A stretch of 64,000 nucleotides of DNA, from assembly GCF_000730645.1 (NCBI RefSeq), contig NZ_BBIU01000025.1, forward strand, positions 1-64,000. The letters run 5' to 3'. Origin of the DNA: Pseudomonas parafulva NBRC 16636 = DSM 17004 (GTDB taxonomy: Bacteria; Pseudomonadota; Gammaproteobacteria; Pseudomonadales; Pseudomonadaceae). The notes under the pieces were generated by a model. That model was not told the DNA's origin. It saw only the letters and a list, made by a program, of their open reading frames with translations, and searched no databases. Each line of letters starts with the position of its first letter. Position 1 is the stretch's first letter. The translations under genes were made by a program, and so were the position numbers. Below, piece after piece: positions 44,405-52,198 of the stretch.

Positions 44405-45802
44405 TTATTCAGGTGCGAAGATCTTACCCGGATTCATGATGCCGTTAGGGTCGAACACAGCCTTTATTGCCTTCATGCAGGCGATCTCTTCCGGCGACCT
44501 GCTGTAGCCCAGGTAGTCACGCTTGGTCATGCCGACGCCGTGCTCGGCGGAAATGGAACCGTTGTAGCGCTCGACGATCTCGAACACCCATTTGTTGACC
44601 CGGGCGCAAGAGGCAAAAAACGCGTCCTTGCTCATGTGCTCGGGCTTGAGGATGTTCAGGTGCAGGTTGCCATCCCCGATATGGCCGTACCACACCACCT
44701 CATAGTCGGGGTAATGGGCCTGGACGACGGCATCGATATCGCGCAGAAAGGCCGGCACCTTCGATACGGTTACCGAAATATCGTTCTTGTAAGGGGTCCA
44801 GTGCGAAATGGTTTCGGACAGGTACTCGCGCAGCTTCCACAGGTTCTTCAGCTGCGTTTCGCTCTGGCTCATGACCCCGTCCAGCACCCAGCCCTGCGCC
44901 ACGCAATGCTCGAACGTGGCCAGGGCTTCATCGGCCACCTGCTCGGTGCTGGCCTCGAACTCCAGCAATGCATAGAACGAGCAAGGCGTGTGGAACGGCG
45001 CAGGCACATCGCCACGCGCGAGTATCCTGGCCAGGCCCTTATCGGAGAAAAACTCGAACGCCGTCAGGTCCAGCTTGCCATGAAACGCGTGCAGCACCGG
45101 CATGATCGAGTCGAAGTCAGGCGTGCCCAGCACCATGGCGGTGAGGTTGCGCGGCGCGCGGTCCAGGCGCATGGTGGCCTCCACCACGAACCCCAAGGTA
45201 CCCTCGGCACCGATGAACAGGTGGCGCAGGTCATAGCCGGTGGCGTTCTTGACCAGGCCTTTGTTCAGTTCCAGCAGCTCGCCAGTACCGGTGACCACCT
45301 TCAGCCCGGCCACCCAGTTGCGGGTCATGCCGTAGCGAATCACCTTGATGCCGCCGGCATTGGTGCCGATATTGCCACCGACCTGGCTGGAACCACTGGA
45401 GGCGAAGTCGACCGGGTAATACAGGCCCTGCTCTTCGGCATAGGCCTGCAATTGCCGGGTAATCACCCCAGGCTGGCAGACCACGGTGCGGTCGAAGGCA
45501 TCGAAACCCAGAATCTGGTTCATGTAGTCGAAGGCCACCACCACTTCACCCTTGGCGGCAACCGCACCCGCAGACAACCCGGTGCGCCCGCCAGAGGGCA
45601 CCAGCGCCACCTTGTGGGCATTGGCCCAGCGCACGATGGCCTGCACCTGCTCGACCGTTCTGGGCAGCACGATGGCGCTGGGCGCAGGCGGATAATGCTT
45701 GGTCCAATCCTTGCCGTAGGCCTCCAGGGAGGCCGCGTCGGTCAGCACCTTGCCAGGGTCGACAAGGGTCATCAGCTCATCTAGTGAAGCGCGCTGGATC
45801 AT
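44405..45802 (-). CDS. FAD-linked dehydrogenase, D-2-hydroxyglutarate dehydrogenase-like
   Basis: The 465-residue protein has an FAD-binding PCMH domain (VPSGGRTGLSAGAVA and SSGSSQVGGNIGTNAGG) and the FAD-oxidase C-terminal domain ending with EHGVGMTKRDYL. It resembles D-2-hydroxyglutarate dehydrogenases and GlcD-type enzymes. It is divergent from serA. Because SerA can reduce 2-oxoglutarate to D-2-hydroxyglutarate, the neighbouring dehydrogenase plausibly recycles that by-product, as shown for P. stutzeri. The start at 45802 matches family length; 45826 or 45841 are alternatives. Confidence 0.86.
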   Translation of the reverse strand: MIQRASLDELMTLVDPGKVLTDAASLEAYGKDWTKHYPPAPSAIVLPRTVEQVQAIVRWANAHKVALVPSGGRTGLSAGAVAAKGEVVVAFDYMNQILGFDAFDRTVVCQPGVITRQLQAYAEEQGLYYPVDFASSGSSQVGGNIGTNAGGIKVIRYGMTRNWVAGLKVVTGTGELLELNKGLVKNATGYDLRHLFIGAEGTLGFVVEATMRLDRAPRNLTAMVLGTPDFDSIMPVLHAFHGKLDLTAFEFFSDKGLARILARGDVPAPFHTPCSFYALLEFEASTEQVADEALATFEHCVAQGWVLDGVMSQSETQLKNLWKLREYLSETISHWTPYKNDISVTVSKVPAFLRDIDAVVQAHYPDYEVVWYGHIGDGNLHLNILKPEHMSKDAFFASCARVNKWVFEIVERYNGSISAEHGVGMTKRDYLGYSRSPEEIACMKAIKAVFDPNGIMNPGKIFAPE

Positions 45803-45968
45803 CGCCTGAACTCTCGACCTATTCATGGTCACCCTGAGCACACTTCACCTGTCGGGATAAGCTCAGAGTGTGTCGCGTATGCTAGCATAGCGCTCCTTCT
45901 GTTCATGCTAGGGCCGCCCCAGCGGGGCTGCCTCTCGCCATTTTTCTTCGGGATACAGGTTTACGCAG

Positions 45969-47198
45969 ATGAGCAAGACTTCTCTTGAAAAGAGCAAGAT
46001 CCGGTTCCTTCTTCTTGAAGGTGTACACCAGAATGCGGTCGATACCCTCAAGGCTGCCGGCTACACCAACATCGAATACCTCACCGGTTCGCTGCCCGAA
46101 GCCGAACTGAAGGAAAAGATCGCCGATGCCCATTTCATCGGTATCCGCTCACGCACCCAACTGACTGAAGAAATCTTCGACTGCGCCAAGAAACTGGTCG
46201 CCGTTGGCTGCTTCTGCATCGGTACCAACCAGGTCGACCTGGAAGCTGCGCGCCAGCGCGGTATCGCGGTATTCAACGCCCCGTACTCCAACACTCGCTC
46301 GGTGGCCGAGCTGGTACTGGCCGAGGCCATCCTGCTGCTGCGCGGCATCCCGGAAAAAAACGCATCCTGCCACCGCGGCGGCTGGATCAAGAGCGCGGCC
46401 AACTCCTTCGAGATCCGTGGCAAGAAGCTGGGCATCGTCGGCTATGGCTCCATCGGCACTCAGTTGTCGGTACTGGCCGAAAGCGTTGGCATGCAGGTCT
46501 ATTTCTTCGACCCGCTGACCAAGCTGCCGCTGGGTAACGCGGTACAGGTCACCAGCCTGCACGAACTGCTGGGCCTGGCCGACATCGTGTCGCTGCACGT
46601 ACCTGAGCTGCCCTCCACCCAGTGGATGATCGGCGAAAAGGAAATCCGCGCGATGAAGAAGGGCTCGATCCTGATCAACGCCGCCCGCGGCACCGTCGTA
46701 GAGCTGGACCACCTGGCCGCCGCGATCAAGGACAAGCACCTGATCGGCGCCGCCATCGACGTGTTCCCGGTAGAGCCGCGCTCCAACGATGAAGAGTTCG
46801 AAAGCCCGCTGCGCGGCCTGGACAACGTGATCCTTACCCCGCACATCGGTGGCTCCACCGCAGAAGCCCAGGCCAACATCGGCCTGGAAGTCGCCGAGAA
46901 GCTGGTCAAGTACAGCGACAACGGTACGTCCGTATCCTCGGTCAACTTCCCTGAAGTGGCCCTGCCGGCGCACCCTGGCAAACACCGTCTGCTGCACATC
47001 CACGAGAACATCCCGGGCGTGCTCAGCGAGATCAACAAGGTGTTTGCCGAGAACGGCATCAACATCTCCGGTCAGTTCCTGCAAACCAACGAGAAAGTGG
47101 GTTATGTGGTGATCGACGTCGACGCTGAATACTCCGACCTGGCGCAAGAAAAATTGCAACAGGTCAAGGGCACCATCCGCTCCCGCGTGCTGTTCTAA
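45969..47198 (+). CDS. serA: D-3-phosphoglycerate dehydrogenase SerA
   Basis: SerA (409 residues) oxidises 3-phosphoglycerate in the first step of serine synthesis. The NAD-binding loop GYGSIGTQLSVLAE, the catalytic Arg/Glu/His segments (NAARGTVVELDHLA and TPHIGGSTAEAQ) and a C-terminal ACT domain (about 338-409) for serine feedback are present, the E. coli type. It is divergent from the D-2-hydroxyglutarate dehydrogenase-like gene and is followed by a strong terminator. Confidence 0.97.
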   Translation: MSKTSLEKSKIRFLLLEGVHQNAVDTLKAAGYTNIEYLTGSLPEAELKEKIADAHFIGIRSRTQLTEEIFDCAKKLVAVGCFCIGTNQVDLEAARQRGIAVFNAPYSNTRSVAELVLAEAILLLRGIPEKNASCHRGGWIKSAANSFEIRGKKLGIVGYGSIGTQLSVLAESVGMQVYFFDPLTKLPLGNAVQVTSLHELLGLADIVSLHVPELPSTQWMIGEKEIRAMKKGSILINAARGTVVELDHLAAAIKDKHLIGAAIDVFPVEPRSNDEEFESPLRGLDNVILTPHIGGSTAEAQANIGLEVAEKLVKYSDNGTSVSSVNFPEVALPAHPGKHRLLHIHENIPGVLSEINKVFAENGINISGQFLQTNEKVGYVVIDVDAEYSDLAQEKLQQVKGTIRSRVLF

Positions 47199-47220
47199 GT
47201 ACGCTGCCCCCGCGGCAAGC

Positions 47221-47260
47221 AAAGCCCAGGTTGCTGACACCCGTCAGCAACCTGGGCTTT
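47221..47260 (+). terminator. Strong rho-independent terminator of serA
   Basis: An 18-base perfect stem (AAAGCCCAGGTTGCTGAC with its exact complement) and a four-base loop start 22 bases after the serA stop, followed by TGCTTTG. The arms begin and end in A/T runs, so it could also work in reverse. Confidence 0.9.
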
Positions 47261-47471
47261 TGCTTTGTAGCTTGATCTTCGCGACTTTAGGGGCCGGATT
47301 TGCCACGGCTGAGGGTCGCCGATAACCGTCTGCGACATACCTGCCTGTGCAGAAAATTTTGGCCTGTGGTCAAACATCGTCGAGACTTCAATGTCATAGG
47401 CTGCGCTCGATCACGGCGAGGAAGAAAGCCGTGACGACAGGTACTCATTTAGCTGAAAGAAAGGGGCAAGC

Positions 47472-47945
47472 ATGCGTTCGACCATAGGAGTACTGCTGGC
47501 AGTACTGATCAGCCCACTGGCTCAGGCAGAGCTGCTGGACGAAATCGCCGACCGCGGTGAACTGCGTATTGCCGTGCAAGCCGACAACTCGCCGTATGCC
47601 TTCAAGCAGGACGACCACCTGACCGGTTTCGACATCGAGTTCGGCCAGGCACTGGCTACAGAGCTGGACCTGCGCGCCGAGTTCATCGAAGCCCCGGCAC
47701 CGGACGTGATCCCAGGTGTGGAAAGCGGCAAGTACGACGTAGCGCTCACGCCTGCCAGCGAGGCCCCCAAGGCCGATAGCCCGCTTGACGCCAGCCAGTC
47801 ATTCGGCGGCGAGCAGAAGCTGGTGATCCCCTTCCAGCAAGACAACCCCGCGTTCGAAAGCGCGCTCAACAACGCCCTGCAGCGCCTCAAGGACAGCGGC
47901 CGCACCGCCGAGCTCGAGCAAAAATGGTTTAGCCCAAGCCCCTGA
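47472..47945 (+). CDS. Single-lobe solute-binding-protein homologue, exported
   Basis: The 157-residue product has a signal peptide (1-19, ending LAQA) and then the start of a family 3 extracellular solute-binding domain: GELRIAVQADNSPYAF, LTGFDIEFGQALA and GKYDVALTPASEA. After about residue 107 it jumps to the C-terminal closing helix of the same fold (NPAFESALNNALQRLKDSG...EQKWF). The roughly 75 residues of the second lobe are missing in frame, and no frameshift is visible. It may be a relic or a repurposed one-lobe protein. Confidence 0.75.
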   Translation: MRSTIGVLLAVLISPLAQAELLDEIADRGELRIAVQADNSPYAFKQDDHLTGFDIEFGQALATELDLRAEFIEAPAPDVIPGVESGKYDVALTPASEAPKADSPLDASQSFGGEQKLVIPFQQDNPAFESALNNALQRLKDSGRTAELEQKWFSPSP

Positions 47946-47961
47946 GCGGCAGCCGCACCGG

Positions 47962-48483
47962 TCAGCGGCGGGGCGCACTTCGCGATAGCCCACACCCCAG
48001 TGCCCGCTCCGCCTCCGGCAGCTCCAGCTCGCTGAACACCTGCACCCCGGCCCGCCGCAACAGGGCAGCAGTCACCCCCTGCCCGGCTACCTTCACCCCA
48101 CTGAAGGACCCATCGTACGTCAGCAGGTTGCCGCACGATGGGCTACCGGCCTTCAGCACCGCCATCTGAATGCCATGCCGTTGCACCAGCGCCAATGCCT
48201 GGTGTGCACCTGCGAGAAACGCAGCGGTTACATCCTCCCCCAGCAGCGTCACCACCTGCGCCTGGCCATCGAGCACCTGCGTGCCCTGCCCGCCGGGGAT
48301 TTCGGCAGCGGGCCGCGGCGTGGGCAAACCGCCAGCCACCTCTGGGCACAACGGCACCACTCGCCCCTCTGCCTGCCAACGCTGCAACAGGTCAGGGTGG
48401 CCGCTGGCACGCCCGTCATAACGCACAGGCTGGCCGAGCAGGCAGGCGCTCACCAGCACCTCGGGCAATTCAGAACGGGTCAT
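47962..48483 (-). CDS. DUF523 family protein
   Basis: The 173-residue protein belongs to DUF523: VSACLLGQPVRYDG near the N terminus, VPLCPEVAGGLPTPR, and KAGSPSCG in the middle. The several conserved cysteines suggest metal or Fe-S binding, but the function is unknown. Its start overlaps the stop of the prolyl hydroxylase gene by 14 bases, so the two genes are translationally coupled. Confidence 0.87.
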   Translation of the reverse strand: MTRSELPEVLVSACLLGQPVRYDGRASGHPDLLQRWQAEGRVVPLCPEVAGGLPTPRPAAEIPGGQGTQVLDGQAQVVTLLGEDVTAAFLAGAHQALALVQRHGIQMAVLKAGSPSCGNLLTYDGSFSGVKVAGQGVTAALLRRAGVQVFSELELPEAERALGCGLSRSAPRR

Positions 48484-49093
48484 TGCCGCGTCGCCTGAAC
48501 CAGCCGGTCAACGACAACCGGTCGCGGCCTGCCGGCAGTACCTCATGGGGCACATCGCCCGACAGAAACACCACCAGGCAGCCGGCCACAGGCTCGACAT
48601 CATGCTCAACACCCTGGGCCAGGAACATGCGCAACTGGCCGCCGTCCTCGGGCTGCCAACCTTCGTTGAGGTACAGCACTGCCGACACCGTACGCCGGTC
48701 ATCGTCGCGAAAGCGGTCCAGATGGCGGCGGTAGAACGCACCCGGCGGGTACAGCGCAAAATGGCACTCGAAGTCTTCCAGGCCGAGGAACAAGCCTTGG
48801 TTGATCGCCAGGCGCAATTGGTCCATCGCAGCGAGGTACTGGTCGCAGGCATCGGCCTGGCCCGGGTCGACCCACTGGATCTGGTCGCCGCGGATGGCTT
48901 CACGCACCTCCTGGGAGGCGCCGCGCCCTACGCCTGCAGGGTTCAGCTCACCTTCGGCATTACGCCGCCGGCACTCGCTCGCAAGCGCCCGCACCAGGTC
49001 GCCGGGTAAAAACAGCGCCTGCTGGGACCAGCCACGGGTGGCCAGATCGTCGACGACGGCCGCTAGCATCGGGTTTTCAGGGGAATTTTGCAT
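48470..49093 (-). CDS. 2-oxoglutarate/Fe(II)-dependent prolyl hydroxylase (PPHD type)
   Basis: This 207-residue dioxygenase has the iron-binding triad H124-x-D126 (RRHLDRF) and H183 (GDVPHEV), plus R192 for 2-oxoglutarate. It matches the Pseudomonas PHD-like protein (PPHD), which has been reported to hydroxylate a proline in EF-Tu and resembles the human hypoxia sensor PHD2. Length is normal. It is the first gene of a pair with DUF523, with a 120-base gap to the divergent DUF2059 gene. Confidence 0.86.
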   Translation of the reverse strand: MQNSPENPMLAAVVDDLATRGWSQQALFLPGDLVRALASECRRRNAEGELNPAGVGRGASQEVREAIRGDQIQWVDPGQADACDQYLAAMDQLRLAINQGLFLGLEDFECHFALYPPGAFYRRHLDRFRDDDRRTVSAVLYLNEGWQPEDGGQLRMFLAQGVEHDVEPVAGCLVVFLSGDVPHEVLPAGRDRLSLTGWFRRRGNDPF

Positions 49094-49213
49094 GGCGCAT
49101 CATATCCATTCGCCAGATCGGCGCACAGCGCCACTTGGCCGAGAACCACGCACATATCTCGACAAACAGCCGCTGCCACACAGACAATAGCCACCTGCCG
49201 ACAGGAGTCTTGA

Positions 49214-49966
49214 ATGCGCCGTCTGTTTTCCCTGATTCTGCTGATGATCTGCACCGTACCTGTCTGGGCAGATACCCTGGGTCAGCTGTACAAGGTCGCT
49301 GGCTGGCCCGACCAGCGCGCCCACTTCACCGATGCCGTCACCGCCGCCCAGCAGCGCTACCGCAACAGCTTGCCGCCGGCCGTTTACCAGGCGCTGGTCA
49401 GCAACAGCAACCAGCGCTTCCAGGCCCAGGCCATGGACCGGCGTGCCCAGGCCCAACTGCGCACCGCCTTGCCCAACCCGGCGCCGGCCCTGGCGTTTTT
49501 CCAGTCGCCCCTGGGCCGCAAGGTGGTGGCCGCCGAGCTCAAGGCCACGCGCAAGGATGAACTGGCACGCAATGCCCAGGGCCTGCCAAAGATTCAGGCC
49601 AGCGACACTCGCCAGCTGATCATCGGCCACCTCGCCCAGGCCCTGCCGGCCCGGGAAGCCGGTGCCGAGGTCAGCCTGGCCATCGCAGGCGTGGCAGCCG
49701 ACAGCCTCAGCTCCATGATCCCCGGCCTGTTCGGCGGTGGTCAGGCCCAGGGCCTGCTCGACGGCCAGCGCCAGCGCCTGATGAACCAGATTGGCGAAGA
49801 CCTGAACAACACCCTGCTCTACGTCTACCGTGATTTGTCGGATGCCGAGCTGGAAGAATTCGCCACCTTCGCCGAATCTGCCGATGGCAAGGCGTATTAC
49901 CAGGCTGCCCTCACCGCCGTGCGCGCGGGCCTGGCTGTTGGCCAGGACGCCAACCAGCTGAATTGA
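49214..49966 (+). CDS. Exported DUF2059 protein
   Basis: The 250-residue protein has a signal peptide (1-19, VPVWA) and a C-terminal DUF2059 domain (about 190-245; NNTLLYVYRDLSDAELEEFATFAESADGKAYYQ). The middle part is helical and polar. Function is unknown; periplasmic localisation is inferred. It converges with the hydrolase gene, with stop codons adjacent. Confidence 0.83.
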   Translation: MRRLFSLILLMICTVPVWADTLGQLYKVAGWPDQRAHFTDAVTAAQQRYRNSLPPAVYQALVSNSNQRFQAQAMDRRAQAQLRTALPNPAPALAFFQSPLGRKVVAAELKATRKDELARNAQGLPKIQASDTRQLIIGHLAQALPAREAGAEVSLAIAGVAADSLSSMIPGLFGGGQAQGLLDGQRQRLMNQIGEDLNNTLLYVYRDLSDAELEEFATFAESADGKAYYQAALTAVRAGLAVGQDANQLN

Positions 49967-50902
49967 TCAGCCTATCTGCAGGTCGAGGAAATCGAAATAG
50001 CGCTGGCGGATAGCCGGTAGCTCGTTTGCCAGGTGATGGCGGGCCCCGGGCAGCATCAGCACCCTTGGCGTGTCGAACTTGGCCTTGAGCACGGCGAGGT
50101 TGTACGGCCAGTCCACAGTGCCGTCGTTCTCCCCTTGCACGATCACCGGGTGCCGGGCACTGCAGGGCGCGGCTTCTATGCGTTTGATCCAGGCGATCAG
50201 CGCGCCCACCCAGGCCGTGGGCAGGCGACGGGGCTGCAGCGGGTCGGCCTGAAGAAACGCCAGGAATGCCGGGTCATTGGTGTTGTCGCTGAAGCGCCGC
50301 TCTATACCGTTCACAAAGTGACGCAGCACTTGGTAGCTGAACTTCGACCAGCCCCAGGCACACGGGCGCACCAAGGGTGCCAACAGGATGACCTCGCCAT
50401 CCACAGGGCTGTGCTCAGCCTGGTGCAACAGGTGGTCGACGGCGATTGCACCACCGGTGCTTTGGCCGCACAGGTGCCACGGGTGGGGCAGCCGCAGTGC
50501 GCGAGCCTGTTCGAACAGGGCGTCGAGCACCTGCTGATACACCGCAAAGTCATCGATGCTGGCACGCTCGCCGCTGGACAAGCCATGGCCCGGCAGGTCG
50601 CAGCTGATCACCGCAAACCCATGTTTCAGCGCCCAGGCAATCACATGCCGGTACAAGCCCATGTGGTCGTAATAACCGTGCAGCAGAAACAGCGTTGCCT
50701 TCGGCTGCAGGGGCGACCACACCTGCCCCACCACCTCGAACCCAGCAACGGGGAAGCTGCCCAGCCAGCTGTGCACGGGCACATCCAGACCATAGAAGCG
50801 TTGATAATGCTGGGCATGCGCCGACAGCGGCTGGCGCGCGCCGAGCGGGGCCAGGCTGGTGCGCAACAGGTCGGGGTGAAAGGCAGCGGGCATCGGGTAC
50901 AT
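49967..50902 (-). CDS. Alpha/beta hydrolase, lysophospholipase-like
   Basis: The 311-residue protein has the oxyanion-hole motif FLLHGYYDHMGLY, the nucleophile elbow CGQSTGG, and a late Asp/His pair (GENDGTVDW and PGARHHLANE). It resembles the monoacylglycerol lipase/lysophospholipase (PldB-like) group. No signal peptide is seen. Met at 50893 is an alternative start. Substrate not determinable. Confidence 0.87.
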   Translation of the reverse strand: MYPMPAAFHPDLLRTSLAPLGARQPLSAHAQHYQRFYGLDVPVHSWLGSFPVAGFEVVGQVWSPLQPKATLFLLHGYYDHMGLYRHVIAWALKHGFAVISCDLPGHGLSSGERASIDDFAVYQQVLDALFEQARALRLPHPWHLCGQSTGGAIAVDHLLHQAEHSPVDGEVILLAPLVRPCAWGWSKFSYQVLRHFVNGIERRFSDNTNDPAFLAFLQADPLQPRRLPTAWVGALIAWIKRIEAAPCSARHPVIVQGENDGTVDWPYNLAVLKAKFDTPRVLMLPGARHHLANELPAIRQRYFDFLDLQIG

Positions 50903-50995
50903 CCACAGTGCAACAAGTATTGACTTGGGATATTCAGCTCATGGCCGCGCCGTGGCAAGCTTGCCGTTCACCCCACACGAGCGCGCATCCGGTTC

Positions 50996-51565
50996 ATGAA
51001 TACCCGAACCCTCAAAACGTCGTGCCTGGCGCTTGGCCTGATCGTGGGCGCAGCCATCCTGTGGCAAGCCTACAGCAGTTTCCAGGCCCGCTACCTGCGC
51101 CCGTTCGACAACCAGGCCACGGTATTCGATGGCAGCCAGCTGCAGTTGCCTGCAGCGCTGGCGGGCCCCGGGCCCATCCGCGTGGTGCATTTTCGCGACC
51201 CGGCCTGCCCCTGCAACGTTGGCAACCAACAGCACCTGGCCGACCTGGTTGGCCAGTTCGCAGGCAAGGGCGTGAGGTTTTATGTGCTGCAAAAGCCTGG
51301 CAGCCAAGGCCGCATGCCTGCAGACCTGACCGCCTTGCAGCCCCTGGCCAGCCTGCCGGGCAGCGAACGGCTGCCGGCCTCGCCGGCGGTCGCCATCTGG
51401 GACCGCCAAGGCCATCTGGCCTACTTTGGCCCCTACAGCGAGGGGGCGGTGTGCAATGCCAGCAACAGCTTCATCGAGCCGATCCTCAAGGCACTGCTCG
51501 ACGGCCGCCAGGTCCAGGCATCCAATACCTTGGCCGTTGGCTGCTACTGCCCGTGGGCCGGTTGA
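50996..51565 (+). CDS. DUF6436 thioredoxin-like protein, membrane-anchored
   Basis: The 189-residue protein has an N-terminal hydrophobic segment (about 8-24), then a thioredoxin-like domain with CPC (DPACPCNVGNQQH) rather than CxxC, and a C-terminal GCYCPWAG tail with two more cysteines. It fits DUF6436 proteins, probably exported and perhaps redox-active. Its 3' end overlaps the acetyltransferase gene on the other strand by 22 bases. Confidence 0.78.
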   Translation: MNTRTLKTSCLALGLIVGAAILWQAYSSFQARYLRPFDNQATVFDGSQLQLPAALAGPGPIRVVHFRDPACPCNVGNQQHLADLVGQFAGKGVRFYVLQKPGSQGRMPADLTALQPLASLPGSERLPASPAVAIWDRQGHLAYFGPYSEGAVCNASNSFIEPILKALLDGRQVQASNTLAVGCYCPWAG

Positions 51566-52110
51566 CGGATACGCGCCGGGTTGCCCACCACCACAGCGCC
51601 CGCCGGCACGTCACGGGTGACCACGCTGCCAGCGCCCACCACCGCATCATCGCCAATGGTCACGCCAGGCAGGATGATCGCCCCGCCGCCGATCCATACA
51701 TTATTGCCGATGGTCACCGGGCGCCCGCTCTCGAGGCCGGTGCGACGCACCTCGGGGTCCAGGGGGTGGTCAGCCGCGTAGATCTGCACGTTGGGGCCAA
51801 CCTGGCAATCGTCGCCGATGCGCACGGGCAGTACATCGAGAATCACACAGTTGAAGTTCATGAACGTGTTACGGCCCACACTGATGTTGTAGCCATAGTC
51901 GCAGTGAAACGGCGGGCGAATCACCGTGTTGTCGCCGACGTGGCCAAAGTGCTCGGCCAACAGCCCATGGCGGGCTTGCGAGGGCATCTCTGTACCGCTG
52001 TTGTACCGTAGCATCCACTGCCGGTTGGCGCTTTGCTCGGCCTGCAGCTCTGGACAGGTGGCGTGGTACAGCTGGCCTGTCAGCATTTTCTGTTTTTCGC
52101 TGAGTGACAT
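51544..52110 (-). CDS. Sugar O-acetyltransferase (maltose/galactoside/NodL type)
   Basis: The 188-residue protein has the N-terminal Maa domain (SEKQKMLTGQLYHATCPEL) and a left-handed beta-helix of hexapeptide repeats (IGNNVWIGGGAIILPGVTIGDDAVVGAGSVVTRDVPAG). The catalytic histidine is in the AADHPLDP segment. It should acetylate a sugar with acetyl-CoA; the sugar is unknown. The start at 52110 gives family length. Confidence 0.9.
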   Translation of the reverse strand: MSLSEKQKMLTGQLYHATCPELQAEQSANRQWMLRYNSGTEMPSQARHGLLAEHFGHVGDNTVIRPPFHCDYGYNISVGRNTFMNFNCVILDVLPVRIGDDCQVGPNVQIYAADHPLDPEVRRTGLESGRPVTIGNNVWIGGGAIILPGVTIGDDAVVGAGSVVTRDVPAGAVVVGNPARIRQPAHGQ

Positions 52111-52198
52111 GGAAACTCCTGCCTGGGGGCTATGCTCTTTTCGCGAATGTGTCGATGATCGGACCACACAATCTGCCCAATCACTCAAAGGAGACTGC

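Noticed and set aside
47263..47471. Possible small RNA between serA and the one-lobe binding protein gene
   Set aside because: Apart from the serA terminator there is no second promoter-terminator pair, so an independent RNA gene cannot be supported.
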